NCBI RefSeq assembly: GCF_002795845.1
Contig: NZ_CP011797.1
Coordinates: forward strand, 372,001-436,000
Reading direction: 5' to 3'
Length of the DNA: 64,000 nucleotides
Source: Reinekea forsetii
GTDB lineage: Bacteria > Pseudomonadota > Gammaproteobacteria > Pseudomonadales > Natronospirillaceae
Every line of letters starts with the position of its first letter. The first letter of the stretch is position 1. Under the pieces are notes generated by a model. The model worked only from the letters and a program-made list of their open reading frames with translations, made no database searches and was not told where the DNA came from. Both the position numbers and the translations under genes were made by a program. This document shows positions 55,051 through 64,000 of the stretch, one piece after another.

Positions 55051-55987
55051 GCTCGCCAATCCACGCGGCTTTTGCGCCGGCGTGGATCGCGCTATCGATA
55101 TCGTCAATCGTGCCTTGGAAGTGCATGGCGCACCGCTTTATGTCCGCCATGAAGTGGTGCACAACAAGTTTGTGGTTGAAGACCTTAAACAGCGCGGGGC
55201 GATCTTTGTCGATGAACTCGACGAGGTACCGGACGACAACTGGGTAATCTTTTCCGCCCACGGCGTCTCGCAAGCCGTTCGACTGGAAGCGGCCGAACGC
55301 GGGCTGCGCGTTTATGACGCGACCTGTCCGCTGGTGACCAAGGTGCATTTGGAAGTCACCAGCTTCGCCGCCCAGGGTATGGAGTGCATTCTGATCGGTC
55401 ATCGTGGCCACCCTGAAGTCGAGGGTACCATGGGGCAATATCAGCGCCAGCAGGGCGGCGGTATTTACCTGGTCGAGAACGAACAGGATGTCGCCGAGCT
55501 GCAGGTCCAGAATCCGGCATTGCTGGCCTATGTGACGCAGACCACCCTTTCGATGGACGACACCGCGCAGATTATCGATGCCTTACGGGCCAAATTTCAG
55601 CATATTCAGGGCCCGCGCAAGGACGACATTTGTTACGCCACGCAAAATCGCCAGGATGCCGTCAAGACCCTATCGGCCGAGTGTTCGGTAGTGATCGTGG
55701 TCGGCTCGCCGAACTCATCGAACAGCAATAGACTGCGCGAGTTGGCCGAACGGATGGGCTGTACCGCCTATCTGGTCGACAGCGTTGAGCAGCTCGACCC
55801 GACCTGGTTCGACGGCTGTGAGCGCATCGGCGTGACCGCCGGCGCCTCCGCACCGGAAATACTGGTCAAGCAGGTGGTTGAGGGTCTGCAACAGCTCGGC
55901 GCCAACGCGGCCATCGAGTTGGCCGGTGTACAAGAAACCATTACCTTCTCCATTCCCAAAGAGTTACGCCTGACGCCCGCCGACTAA
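55040..55987 (+). CDS. ispH: 4-hydroxy-3-methylbut-2-enyl diphosphate reductase
   Basis: 315 residues from ATG 55040 with CGGAG upstream. Last step of the MEP isoprenoid pathway, making IPP and DMAPP. The three iron-sulfur cysteines are C12 (RGFCAGV), C96 ([11 protein letters not shown]) and about C197 ([11 protein letters not shown]). [21 protein letters not shown] and [14 protein letters not shown] are conserved. Complete. Confidence 0.97.
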   Translation: MDIKLANPRGFCAGVDRAIDIVNRALEVHGAPLYVRHEVVHNKFVVEDLKQRGAIFVDELDEVPDDNWVIFSAHGVSQAVRLEAAERGLRVYDATCPLVTKVHLEVTSFAAQGMECILIGHRGHPEVEGTMGQYQRQQGGGIYLVENEQDVAELQVQNPALLAYVTQTTLSMDDTAQIIDALRAKFQHIQGPRKDDICYATQNRQDAVKTLSAECSVVIVVGSPNSSNSNRLRELAERMGCTAYLVDSVEQLDPTWFDGCERIGVTAGASAPEILVKQVVEGLQQLGANAAIELAGVQETITFSIPKELRLTPAD

Positions 55988-56119
55988 AAGCGGAACCGGT
56001 CAACAAAACCCCGTCCCAGCGCACCGCCTATCGCAGCACAGTGACCGTTTATCAGACCGGTCACTAGCGCTGCCATACTCCGCTCTACACTGATAGTCAG
56101 TCCTATTAGTGAGACGCCC

Positions 56120-56740
56120 ATGACCCTGACACAACCGACCCAGAAACAACCGGCCCAGAGACAACCGACCCATCGCCAGATCGAACGGCGCAGAAAGCTG
56201 CAAGGCTTTACCTTGCTAGAGCTGATGGTCACCGTGATTATTCTGGGCATCATCACCGCCTTCGCCGCGCCGTCATTTAACAATCTGCTGCGCGACACCC
56301 GTATCGACGCCAATACCAGCAAGGTCCGCAGTGCGCTGACCTATGCCCGGTCAGAAGCGGTCAACCTCAGTTCCACCGTCACGGTCTGCTCCAGTACCGA
56401 TTACCAAAGCTGCGATGGCGACGAGAATTGGGCCAGCGGCTGGATTGTCTTTCTCGATCTGAATGGGGATGGGGATTTCGACGACGACAGCGATGCCAAT
56501 CCGTGCGAAACCAATATTGACGATTGTGTTTTGCGCGTCTGGGATCCGCTCGCCAGTGGTGCGAGCCTGATCGAAACGAACGACGCAGACTCGGTCACCT
56601 TCAGTGAGCAGGGCGCGGTCGTCGCCGCCACGGCCTTTAGTTTGGACTTGAGCATGCCGGACTGTGCGCTGGGTGATCGACGCACCCTAAGCCTTAACGC
56701 CATCGGACGGCTACAAGTCAGCACCGGAGACTGCCCATGA
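56120..56740 (+). CDS. fimU: Type IV pilus minor pilin FimU/GspH-like
   Basis: 206 residues. The leader is long (about 28 residues, rich in Q, P and R) and ends in LQG before FTLLELMVTVIILGIITAFAAPSF, the class III prepilin signal cut by PilD, with Glu at +5. A GspH/FimT-type globular domain follows, with a DLNGDGDFDDDSD acidic loop that could bind calcium. Minor pilins of this kind prime pilus assembly. The stop overlaps the pilV start (ATGA). Confidence 0.85.
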   Translation: MTLTQPTQKQPAQRQPTHRQIERRRKLQGFTLLELMVTVIILGIITAFAAPSFNNLLRDTRIDANTSKVRSALTYARSEAVNLSSTVTVCSSTDYQSCDGDENWASGWIVFLDLNGDGDFDDDSDANPCETNIDDCVLRVWDPLASGASLIETNDADSVTFSEQGAVVAATAFSLDLSMPDCALGDRRTLSLNAIGRLQVSTGDCP

Positions 56741-57303
56741 ACCGTTTTGCCTCTGCACTGCCCATGCCATTTGCTCGAGCTCCCCGGGCCCAAGCTGGCG
56801 CGACCATGATCGAAGTACTGGTCGCGATCCTTATTTTCTCCATCGGTTTGCTCGGTGTTGCCAGCACGCAAACGGTCGGCCTGAGCAATACTCAGAGCGC
56901 GCTGCACCGATCCTATGCCGCGCAACTGTCCTATGAGCTGGTCGATATTATTCGGGCCAATCCGATCGAGGCGCGTAATACGGCGAGTATTTTTGCCAGT
57001 TACGATACGGAGGTTAGCGCTAGTGTGCCGACCACGGTAGCAAACTGCCTGCAGGTCTCAGGCAGTTGCAGTACCGATGAGATGGCCAAGACTGCTTTGG
57101 CACAGTGGACCGCTCGTTTGCAGTCCGCGCTGCCCGAGGGCGAGGCCGAACTGAGTTTGAGCGGAGATATTTTTGAACTGCGTATTCGCTGGGCCGACTA
57201 CCGCAACGACCAGATTCAGCAGGCGCTCAATGACGCCGACGCCGATATTGCCAGCAAAGATATCGATAAGATCGCCGATCGCATTACGGAATTTCGCATA
57301 TGA
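56737..57303 (+). CDS. pilV: Type IV pilus minor pilin PilV-like
   Basis: 188 residues. Prepilin signal RAQAG before ATMIEVLVAILIFSIGLLGVASTQ, matching the PilV pattern of MIEVLVA and the later SYAAQLSYELVDIIRANP helix. Begins at ATG overlapping the fimU stop and ends in a TGA overlapping the pilW ATG, so the three are translationally coupled. In Pseudomonas PilV-PilW-PilX-PilY1 form a tip complex. Confidence 0.87.
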   Translation: MNRFASALPMPFARAPRAQAGATMIEVLVAILIFSIGLLGVASTQTVGLSNTQSALHRSYAAQLSYELVDIIRANPIEARNTASIFASYDTEVSASVPTTVANCLQVSGSCSTDEMAKTALAQWTARLQSALPEGEAELSLSGDIFELRIRWADYRNDQIQQALNDADADIASKDIDKIADRITEFRI

Positions 57304-58277
57304 ACCGATCACCGCAGCAAGGCCTAAGTCTGGTAGAACTGATGGTGGCCGTCGTCTTAGCCAGCTTTATTATTACCGGCATTGTTCAGGTCGTGTTGTC
57401 GAACCGACAGGCCTTTAACCTCACCGAGTCGATGGTGCGGGTGCAGGAAAGTGGGCGCTTTACGCTCAATTTCATCGCCGATGATTTGCGCCAAAGCGGC
57501 AACTATGGCTGTACGCCGACCTTCGATGCGATCAGTCAAAATATCCAGTCCTTTACCGCCAACATGCCGGACATCAACGCCATTCAGACCACCGCACCAG
57601 CGGCCTTTGGCAACAGCGCCGATGGTGCCGACGGCGGGGCAAGCGCGTTCGATGCCCCCGATACCTTGGCCCTACTCAAGCTTAATCAAAATAGCGCGAC
57701 CATCACCGCAGGGGTCTTGTCACCGAGCACATTGGGCATATCCAATGAGGGCAGCTTTGCCACGGGCGATTATGTCTTGGTCAGCAACTGCGAGGTGGCC
57801 GATCTGATTCGACTCGGCTCGGGCACCTCTAATATTCAGATGGTCGATGCCACCGGTGGGTTGCGCTACAGCTTTTTCGTGATGCAAAACAAGCGCTCAA
57901 CCATCAACGAAATTGAGCATCGAATCTTTACCGTCAACGCCAACAGTGAGCTGGAGTTGGCGGTGAATGGCGCGCGTCAAGTCCTACTCGGGAGTGTGGA
58001 AAATATTCAATATAAGTATGGCGTCGATTCGGATGGGGATTTGGTGCCGGACTATTTTGCCAACATCCGTGATGTCCCGGTGGCCAGTATCGATGACATA
58101 GTCGCCGTCAAGGTCAGCGTGCTGACCGTGTCGGGTAGCCAAGCCGAAGGCGATATCGAGGGGGTGACCAGTTCGCCGCAGACCCTAACCTTCAATGACA
58201 AAACCCTAACCATGGCCGATCGACGACTGCGCAAGGTGTTTGAAACCACCGTTATTCTGCGCAATAGGATGAACTGA
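57300..58277 (+). CDS. pilW: Type IV pilus minor pilin PilW-like
   Basis: 325 residues. Short leader MNRSPQQG before LSLVELMVAVVLASFIITGIVQVVLSNRQAF, then VRVQESGRFTLNFIADDLRQSGNYGC, which is typical of PilW. The rest is a large beta-rich globular domain ending TVILRNRMN. One base separates it from pilX. Confidence 0.9.
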   Translation: MNRSPQQGLSLVELMVAVVLASFIITGIVQVVLSNRQAFNLTESMVRVQESGRFTLNFIADDLRQSGNYGCTPTFDAISQNIQSFTANMPDINAIQTTAPAAFGNSADGADGGASAFDAPDTLALLKLNQNSATITAGVLSPSTLGISNEGSFATGDYVLVSNCEVADLIRLGSGTSNIQMVDATGGLRYSFFVMQNKRSTINEIEHRIFTVNANSELELAVNGARQVLLGSVENIQYKYGVDSDGDLVPDYFANIRDVPVASIDDIVAVKVSVLTVSGSQAEGDIEGVTSSPQTLTFNDKTLTMADRRLRKVFETTVILRNRMN

Positions 58278-58278
58278 T

Positions 58279-58830
58279 ATGAATGCTAAAGTTTTGGTCC
58301 AGCGCCAGGATGCTAAGCCCATCGCGGCAAAGCAGGATGGCGCGGTGTTAATTATCGCCTTGGTGATGCTCCTTATTTTAACCTTGCTTGGGGTCTCGGT
58401 CATGGAGTCGTCGGTGGTAGAAGAGCGGATGGCCGGTAACAATCTCGATCGCAACATCGCCTTTCAGACGGCTGAAGCTTCCTTGCGCGCCGGCGAAGCC
58501 TTTGTTGCTGGCCTGGGCAATCGACCGGAACCGATCGATGGTGCCAGCTCCGGCTCGGTATCGATTCTGGGTAAGGTGCCGCCCGGTACGCCCAACTGGT
58601 GGACCAAGAGTGAGGCTTGGTGGGATGACAATGGCACCGAGTACAACGAGGAATTCGCAGGCACCCGAAAAAAACCGCGCTATGTTATCGAAGAATACGA
58701 TCAGGTATGTGACGGGGCGGTGGATCCAACGGTTCGGCAATGCAAAATTATTTATCGGGTCACCGCCATCGCCTGGGGTGAACGGAACTCCACCGTACTA
58801 TTGCAGTCTCTGTATGCGAGAAGGTACTAA
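58279..58830 (+). CDS. pilX: Type IV pilus minor pilin PilX-like
   Basis: 183 residues. The hydrophobic segment GAVLIIALVMLLILTLLGVSVMESSVVEERMAGNNLDRNIAFQTAEASLRAGE is the PilX pattern (QxGAxL-type start, then SS-x-x-EERMAGN). It overlaps pilY1 by one base (TAATG). Contributes to the PilY1-containing tip complex. Confidence 0.88.
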   Translation: MNAKVLVQRQDAKPIAAKQDGAVLIIALVMLLILTLLGVSVMESSVVEERMAGNNLDRNIAFQTAEASLRAGEAFVAGLGNRPEPIDGASSGSVSILGKVPPGTPNWWTKSEAWWDDNGTEYNEEFAGTRKKPRYVIEEYDQVCDGAVDPTVRQCKIIYRVTAIAWGERNSTVLLQSLYARRY

Positions 58831-61800
58831 TGATGAAAAAAATTAACACCAATGTCACCCAGCTACGCCCGCAAAATTTGGGTTTTTTAGTGGTCATGTC
58901 GCTTGCCGGTGGCCTAAGTTCGGCCGCCAATCTAAGCTTGGCCGACGCGCCCCTTTTCCTGGCCAGCGGTGTCCAGCCCAACATCTATTTCATCGTCGAT
59001 GATTCCGGTTCGATGGATTGGGAAACCCTCTACACCAAGGAGGCGACTGCTAACTTTGGTATGACCTCCAATGCGAATGGATCAAGCACGGTCGATGTTA
59101 GCCCGACCATTCAGACCAATGGCACGAGCAACCCCGATCGGAAAGAAATTCTAAACTCCTGTGTCGGCGTCAATGCGCTGCACTATAACCCGACAAAAAC
59201 CTATACGCCCTGGGTGGGCAAGGACTCCAGTAACAATACCTATAAGGATCAGTCTGTTACCGCAGCAAAAAAATCGCCCTATAACGGCAGCGGCACAACC
59301 GATCTGACCGATGAGGATGGCAATGATGATCGGTCCGGCTATTTCCCTTGGTACGATCTAGATGGCGACAATGTTCTCGATGAATATGTCGATGGCAATG
59401 GTAATAAGTCGCGCGATGTTCTGGTCGATCGCAATGGTAACGGCACCTTTGACGGCTGGGTCACTATTAAGGATTCGAAAGGCAAGGACATCTCGGTATT
59501 TGAAAGTGAATTGGAATGCCCGGATGCCACGGTGATCCGCGCGGCCCTGGGTAGCAACGCCCAGACCAAGGACTTCCTTAATCGCTGGTTAATAGCGGTG
59601 GAGGATATGGACACCGTTGAGAAGACAAACTTTGCCAACTGGTACTCCTATTATCGCAAGCGCAAGTGGGTGGCTAAGCGCGCCCTATCGACCATTATCG
59701 ATGAGTCTACAGCACGCATGGGCATAACCACTATATGGAATAGAATTACCGAGAAGGTGGTTAATGTCGACAATATCTCGACGCCCTATAACAGCACAGC
59801 CAACGACAATAAAAACGACCTGATGGAGAGCATGTTCAAAATAGGTGCGAGTAATGGTACACCGCTTCGGTCAGCCTTGAAGTCAGCCGGGGAGTATTTT
59901 CGGGAAGCGCCCGGTTCCGGTCCGATCTTGAAAGCAGATGATGGCGGGTCATGCCAGCAAAACTTTGCCATTCTGATGACCGATGGAGTCTGGAACGGTA
60001 ACAGTCCAGAGGTTGGTAATCAGGACGCCAATACGGCCTCGCCGTTCGACGGTGGCCTCTATGCGGATGCCTATTCAAACACCCTGGCCGATGTGGCGAT
60101 GAAATACTACAAGACCGATTTGCAGTCATCATTGGCCGATAAAGTGCCGACCAATGATGCCGATACCAATACCGTTCAGCATCTGGTGACCTACACCGTG
60201 GCCTTCGGCGTATCCGGTACTCTGCCGGACGGATTGAAGCCCAGTGCGGACCCTGACGACAACTGGCCCGGCTGGCCTCAAGCCGCCTCGGGTTCAGACG
60301 AAACCATCGATGATCTGCGCCACGCAGCCTATAACGGCCGCGGACAGTTCCTCAATGCCGGCGATCCTCAAGAACTGATCGAATCGTTGAATGGGGCGGT
60401 GCAGGATATTCAAGGACGTGACGCCTCGGCCTCGGCGGTCAGCGTCAACACCGGTTCCATTTCGTCATCGACCATGTTGTTTCAGGCGGAATTTAACAGT
60501 CAGAAGTGGACCGGTAAGATCAATGGTATTCCGGTGAAGTTAGATGGTTCCTTGGATTTAGCCAATAAAGAATCGGCCTCAAAAGTGCCGTTACACGGCG
60601 ACCGCACGATCATCAGTTATGATGGCAGCAGTGGCATCCCATTTCAGTGGGTCGACCTAACCAGTGCGCAAAAGGCGCTGCTCGGTTCCCAAGAAATATT
60701 GGACTATACCCGGGGCGATCGCAGCAAAGAGGTCGCCAAAAATGGCACCTATCGTGACCGAACGTTAATCGCTCCATCACTCGGCCCCCTGGGTGACATT
60801 ATTAACTCAGCACCCGCCTATGTCGGCAACCCGGAATTCCTCTACCCGGATTGGTTGGAGCCTAATAATAAATACAGTACTTTCCGTCGTAATCCGGACG
60901 GGGACGGCGTTACTAAAAAGATCGGATCCTTGGAGTTGTATCGCACTCCCATGCTCTATGTCGGTTCTAACGATGGCATGTTACATGCGTTTAATGTCGA
61001 TCCAGCTATCACAGGCACGGCAAACTTTGGTCTGGAAGTCTTTGCCTATGTGCCGACCCAGGCGATGAAAAAGTTACCCGATATTGCCAATAAAAACTAC
61101 AAACACGCCTATTCGGTGGATGGCTCACCCGAAGTGGCGGATGCCTACTTTAATGACCGTTGGCACACCGTGCTGACCAGTGGCATGAACGGCGGTGGCC
61201 AGGGGATCTTTGCCTTAGATGTCTCTAACCCCAATGCCTATAACACTGAGGCGGCTGCAGCCGCGACGGTACTGTGGGAATTCACCGATGCCGATGACGC
61301 CGACCTGGGCTATACCTTTGGTAAGCCGACGATCGCAAAAGCCAATAATGGCAAATGGGTTGCGATCTTCGGCAACGGTTATAACAACACCGTGGCCGAC
61401 GGCCAGGTTGGTAGTGGCAGCGCGCTAATCTATATAGTCGATCTGGAAACCGGCGCTCTGCTGCAGAAAATCGATACCCAGATGAACGCCCTAGCGACCC
61501 CGAACGGTATGTCGACCCCAACCACCGTGGATCTCGACGGAGACTATCTAGCCGATGCGGTCTACGCCGGTGACTTGGAGGGCAATATGTGGAAGTTTGA
61601 TATATCCAGTGCCAACCCGGCGCAGTGGGGTGTCGCATACAAAACCGGTAGCACTCCCACGCCGCTCTATACCGCCTGTGCGACCGTGGTGTGCAGTACC
61701 ACCAATCGTCAACCCATTAGCGTGAAGCCGCAGATCGGCTTCAACAAAGGCGCCACCGGCTTACTTATTTACTTTGGCACCGGCACCTATTTTTTACAGA

Positions 61801-62510
61801 ATGATAACCAGAATAACGGACTGCAGTCGTTCTATGCCATCTGGGATAAGGGCCTTGCCACGCTAACCGCTTTTAACAAGTTTCATCTGTTGCAGCAGAA
61901 TATTATCGAGGAAGTGGCGGTGCCGACGGAAAATTTAGACAGTAATGGCGCCGCCATTATTTCCTACCAACGGGCCACGTCGAACTTCCCGATCAACTGG
62001 CATAGCGCAGCCGGTCTGCCCGTTGACGGCAGCGATGCCGACCTGTTGGTCGACTCTCATCTGGGCTGGTATATGGACCTAGTGAACACCGAGGGGGGCA
62101 ATACCGATGGCAAGGGTGAACGCTCGGTCAGCAATCCAATGCTAAGAGATGGCAGCATTATTTTCGTTACCGCCATTCCCGATCAGGATCCCTGTTCCTA
62201 TGGTGGTAGCAGCTGGTATATGGAGCTTAATGCGGTCACTGGCGCTCGTCCCGAAACAGCCATTATCGATATCGATGGCGATGGCGATATTGACGAGGAC
62301 GACTATATTGATACCATCGCGAAAAACCAGGTGGCCAGTTCCGGGGCCCGCTCTGCGTCCTTGGCGACCTCACCCATCTGCATTACCTTGCCCAACGGCG
62401 TTGAGACCTGCAAATCGAATACGTCCGATGCCAGCATACTGGAGGTCGAGCGCGACGCGGGCGTCCTGCTGGGTCGTTGGATGTGGCGTGAACTTAGAGT
62501 CGGTCAATAG
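58830..62510 (+). CDS. pilY1: PilY1 pilus tip adhesin / mechanosensor
   Basis: 1226 residues with an N-terminal signal segment. A von Willebrand A-like region begins with the MIDAS start VDDSGSMD (residues 57-63) and continues to about 530. Acidic repeats near residues 172-215 (DLDGDNVLDE, DGNGNKSRD, DRNGNGTFDG) look like calcium loops. The C-terminal beta-propeller (about 640-1110) contains the PilY1 calcium site DLDGDYLADAVYAGDLEG near residue 900, and a further DIDGDGDIDEDDYID lies near 1150. PilY1 sits at the pilus tip, counters retraction and senses surfaces in Pseudomonas. An ATG at 58833 is an equal start. Confidence 0.93.
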   Translation: MMKKINTNVTQLRPQNLGFLVVMSLAGGLSSAANLSLADAPLFLASGVQPNIYFIVDDSGSMDWETLYTKEATANFGMTSNANGSSTVDVSPTIQTNGTSNPDRKEILNSCVGVNALHYNPTKTYTPWVGKDSSNNTYKDQSVTAAKKSPYNGSGTTDLTDEDGNDDRSGYFPWYDLDGDNVLDEYVDGNGNKSRDVLVDRNGNGTFDGWVTIKDSKGKDISVFESELECPDATVIRAALGSNAQTKDFLNRWLIAVEDMDTVEKTNFANWYSYYRKRKWVAKRALSTIIDESTARMGITTIWNRITEKVVNVDNISTPYNSTANDNKNDLMESMFKIGASNGTPLRSALKSAGEYFREAPGSGPILKADDGGSCQQNFAILMTDGVWNGNSPEVGNQDANTASPFDGGLYADAYSNTLADVAMKYYKTDLQSSLADKVPTNDADTNTVQHLVTYTVAFGVSGTLPDGLKPSADPDDNWPGWPQAASGSDETIDDLRHAAYNGRGQFLNAGDPQELIESLNGAVQDIQGRDASASAVSVNTGSISSSTMLFQAEFNSQKWTGKINGIPVKLDGSLDLANKESASKVPLHGDRTIISYDGSSGIPFQWVDLTSAQKALLGSQEILDYTRGDRSKEVAKNGTYRDRTLIAPSLGPLGDIINSAPAYVGNPEFLYPDWLEPNNKYSTFRRNPDGDGVTKKIGSLELYRTPMLYVGSNDGMLHAFNVDPAITGTANFGLEVFAYVPTQAMKKLPDIANKNYKHAYSVDGSPEVADAYFNDRWHTVLTSGMNGGGQGIFALDVSNPNAYNTEAAAAATVLWEFTDADDADLGYTFGKPTIAKANNGKWVAIFGNGYNNTVADGQVGSGSALIYIVDLETGALLQKIDTQMNALATPNGMSTPTTVDLDGDYLADAVYAGDLEGNMWKFDISSANPAQWGVAYKTGSTPTPLYTACATVVCSTTNRQPISVKPQIGFNKGATGLLIYFGTGTYFLQNDNQNNGLQSFYAIWDKGLATLTAFNKFHLLQQNIIEEVAVPTENLDSNGAAIISYQRATSNFPINWHSAAGLPVDGSDADLLVDSHLGWYMDLVNTEGGNTDGKGERSVSNPMLRDGSIIFVTAIPDQDPCSYGGSSWYMELNAVTGARPETAIIDIDGDGDIDEDDYIDTIAKNQVASSGARSASLATSPICITLPNGVETCKSNTSDASILEVERDAGVLLGRWMWRELRVGQ

Positions 62511-62520
62511 GGGAATAAAC

Positions 62521-62877
62521 ATGCTTAAACTCATTCAAATAATGGTACTGATGAGCTGCTTGATGCTGCCGTTTTTAGGTCATGCAGCTGAGCCGCAGAT
62601 GGAACAGTTCGTCGAGCAGGTCTGGGGTGTTGATACGGCCCAGGCGCGCGTGCAAATCGGCGACCAATCCTTCACCTACACCAACTTCACCATCGTGCAG
62701 GATTATCGCGCCGAGCCAGATCAACGCTTGCCGCTCAATGCCGCGCGCCGAGGTACCTGGGTGCTAGTGGACGCTTACTACTCGGTTGACCTGAAACGCT
62801 ATATTGTTCAGCGCCTGCAGCTTTTACCCTCGACCGCGGTAGCAAAAAAATTACTCGAGAAGCTCAACGACGAGTAG
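62521..62877 (+). CDS. PilY2-like small exported protein
   Basis: 118 residues with a signal peptide cleaved after GHA (residue 22). The mature part (VWGVDTAQARVQIGDQSFTYTNFTIVQDY ... GTWVLVDAYYSVDLKRYIVQRLQLLP) is a small beta domain. Position and size fit PilY2 of Pseudomonas, between pilY1 and pilE. Sequence similarity cannot be judged here. GGGAATA precedes the ATG ten bases after the pilY1 stop. Confidence 0.72.
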   Translation: MLKLIQIMVLMSCLMLPFLGHAAEPQMEQFVEQVWGVDTAQARVQIGDQSFTYTNFTIVQDYRAEPDQRLPLNAARRGTWVLVDAYYSVDLKRYIVQRLQLLPSTAVAKKLLEKLNDE

Positions 62878-62937
62878 CGAGCTGATGACGAACTTACTGG
62901 GCGCGCGTGAAAAAAAATCACCAGAGTGGGAGCTCCT

Positions 62938-63396
62938 ATGAAACAACAGACTGCAGGCTTTACCCTAATGGAACTGATGATATCGGTAGCCATCATCGGA
63001 ATTTTAGCGGCCTTTGCTTTTCCGCGTTACATGCAATTTGTCGACAACGCCCATCGCAACGATGCCCAAGCGGCATTGATTTCTTTGGCAGCCCATTTGG
63101 AACGGCGCTTCACGGAAAATAACAGCTATTGCGACAGCGGTAGTGTGGTGGAGACCGATTGTGGCGCGGCGGCAAGCGGTGATAAAGGCAAACCTACCTT
63201 CTTTGCCCAAACGGTACCATTGGACGGTGGGACGCCAATCTATAACTTAACCATTGAATCGGTATCGGCAACGACCTTTGAAGTGCGCGCGGTTCGGGTC
63301 GCCGGCCAGCGCATGGCAAACGACGACTGTGGCGATTTCACCTACACCCAAACCGGCCGCAAAGATCAGGTGAACGAGACTGAAACCTGCTGGTAG
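62938..63396 (+). CDS. pilE: Type IV pilus minor pilin PilE-like
   Basis: 152 residues from ATG 62938 (GGGAG upstream). Leader MKQQTAG before FTLMELMISVAIIGILAAFAFPRYMQFVDNAHRNDAQAALISLAAHLERRFTENNSYC, the PilE minor-pilin pattern with Glu +5. A cysteine pair near the end (DDCGDFTYTQTGRKDQVNETETCW) forms the D-region disulfide. Last gene of the fimU-pilE operon. Confidence 0.88.
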   Translation: MKQQTAGFTLMELMISVAIIGILAAFAFPRYMQFVDNAHRNDAQAALISLAAHLERRFTENNSYCDSGSVVETDCGAAASGDKGKPTFFAQTVPLDGGTPIYNLTIESVSATTFEVRAVRVAGQRMANDDCGDFTYTQTGRKDQVNETETCW

Positions 63397-63405
63397 ACTC
63401 AGACC

Positions 63406-63975
63406 TTAACGGTCACAGCGTGCCACCTGCCAGCGCTGGTGGCTGAAACGCATGGGCTGCTGCTGGTCATTGCGCCGGCTATGAAGTTTGGCGCGGCCTA
63501 AAATATTAATCGTCATATGGTAGGCCGTTTTATCGAGCTCGCCCAATGGGCATAGGGTGAACCCGCTGGCCATACCGAGATAGGTATTGTCGCCGCGGAT
63601 ATCGCCAAACCGGAAGTAGGGCTGGCCCAGATTGTAGTAACCGAAGCGGGTCTCCGCCTTGGGCAATAGGACCCGCAGTATTTTCTCATCAGGGTCTAGT
63701 ATTTTATTACGGTTCGAGTCGGTGAACAGGGCCCATTCCTGATGCATATCGTCGGCGCAGCGATTCGCTTGCAATGGGCAGAGGGTGACCAACGAATTTT
63801 CCAATGCGGCAGAGGCCCTAGCAAAGCTAAAAAGTTGTAGCCAACGTTTTTTTTCTTGATAGGCGCTATAGGATTGGCTCAGCTCTGTGAGTCTGGGTAG
63901 GGAGGTACCGGTGACAATCATCACCACGGCAATGACCACCACAAGTTCTATTAGGGTAAAGCCGGTGCGCTGCAT
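63406..63975 (-). CDS. FimT/GspH-like pseudopilin, convergent to pilE
   Basis: 189 residues from ATG 63975, which has GGGA six bases upstream. Leader MQRTG before FTLIELVVVIAVVMIVTGTSLPRLTELSQ, then an H-like globular region with FTDSNRNKILDPDEKILRVLLP, the DxNxN acidic loop seen in FimT/GspH. Only nine bases separate its stop from pilE. It may be FimT, in a different orientation from the Pseudomonas cluster. A longer frame runs to 63996, near the window end. Confidence 0.82.
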   Translation of the reverse strand: MQRTGFTLIELVVVIAVVMIVTGTSLPRLTELSQSYSAYQEKKRWLQLFSFARASAALENSLVTLCPLQANRCADDMHQEWALFTDSNRNKILDPDEKILRVLLPKAETRFGYYNLGQPYFRFGDIRGDNTYLGMASGFTLCPLGELDKTAYHMTINILGRAKLHSRRNDQQQPMRFSHQRWQVARCDR

Positions 63976-64000
63976 TTGCGGTCCCTGCAAATTCAATGTT

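Overview
The window looks like chromosomal DNA of a marine, Gram-negative gammaproteobacterium. The evidence is the rpsT / murJ-ribF-ileS-fkpB-ispH order, a Pseudomonas-type minor-pilin operon next to ispH, UbiC/UbiA ubiquinone genes, an LpxL/LpxM-type lipid A acyltransferase, a CsrB-type regulatory RNA with a GacA-type upstream site, and a green-type proteorhodopsin. An Oceanospirillales/Saccharospirillaceae-like bacterium would fit, but genus is inference only.

Layout. 1-1.5 kb: the N-terminal half of a MalT-like regulator, cut by the window edge. 1.6-3.7 kb: low-affinity phosphate uptake (DUF47 protein + Pit) behind a promoter carrying an inverted Pho-box-like repeat. 3.7-4.6 kb: a probable alpha-amylase remnant and a YciA-type thioesterase. 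4.7-10.4 kb: high-affinity phosphate uptake, pstS followed by two tandem terminators and then pstC-pstA-pstB-phoU, with a clear Pho box. 10.36-11.66 kb: an intact-looking IS3-family element with a textbook A-AAA-AAG frameshift site and a 3-bp target duplication. 11.7-13.1 kb: tRNA-Thr, a stand-alone proteorhodopsin gene, then a degenerate second copy of the tRNA 3' half plus its terminator, the signature of a small cassette integrated at a tRNA end. 13.6-14.2 kb: a CsrB-like sRNA on the minus strand. 15.1-18.7 kb: phoR, phoB (own Pho box), ubiA, ubiC. 19-28.8 kb: HU, an adenylate-kinase-like protein, SpeA, RidA, acyltransferase, CobT, an XRE regulator and a large GGDEF protein. 29-34.3 kb: a lower-GC sugar-transport locus (ROK regulator, ATPase, binding protein, unusually long permease) around a perfect 19-bp inverted repeat, ending in decayed sequence beside tRNA-Leu. 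34.5-38.6 kb: PAS protein, EttA, GlyA. 38.7-43.9 kb: tryptophan genes in two divergent operons (trpR-trpE-trpG and trpG-trpD-trpC plus a 59-residue membrane protein). 44-48.9 kb: DeaD, LldD, a LysR regulator, ribosomal protein S20. 49-56 kb: murJ-ribF-ileS-fkpB-ispH with lspA missing from its usual place. 56-64 kb: minor pilins, PilY1, a PilY2-like protein, PilE and a convergent FimT/GspH-like pseudopilin.

How the parts connect. Three phosphate loci (DUF47-pit, pstSCAB-phoU, phoBR) each carry a Pho-box-type 11-bp-period repeat, so the window holds most of a Pho regulon: PhoR/PhoB senses starvation through Pst-PhoU, and the reversed box on pit suggests opposite control. The CsrB-like RNA with its GacA-type site implies a Gac/Csr lifestyle switch, which in relatives controls motility, c-di-GMP and carbon storage. 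The pilus operon and the GGDEF protein in this window are plausible targets, but nothing in the sequence proves that.
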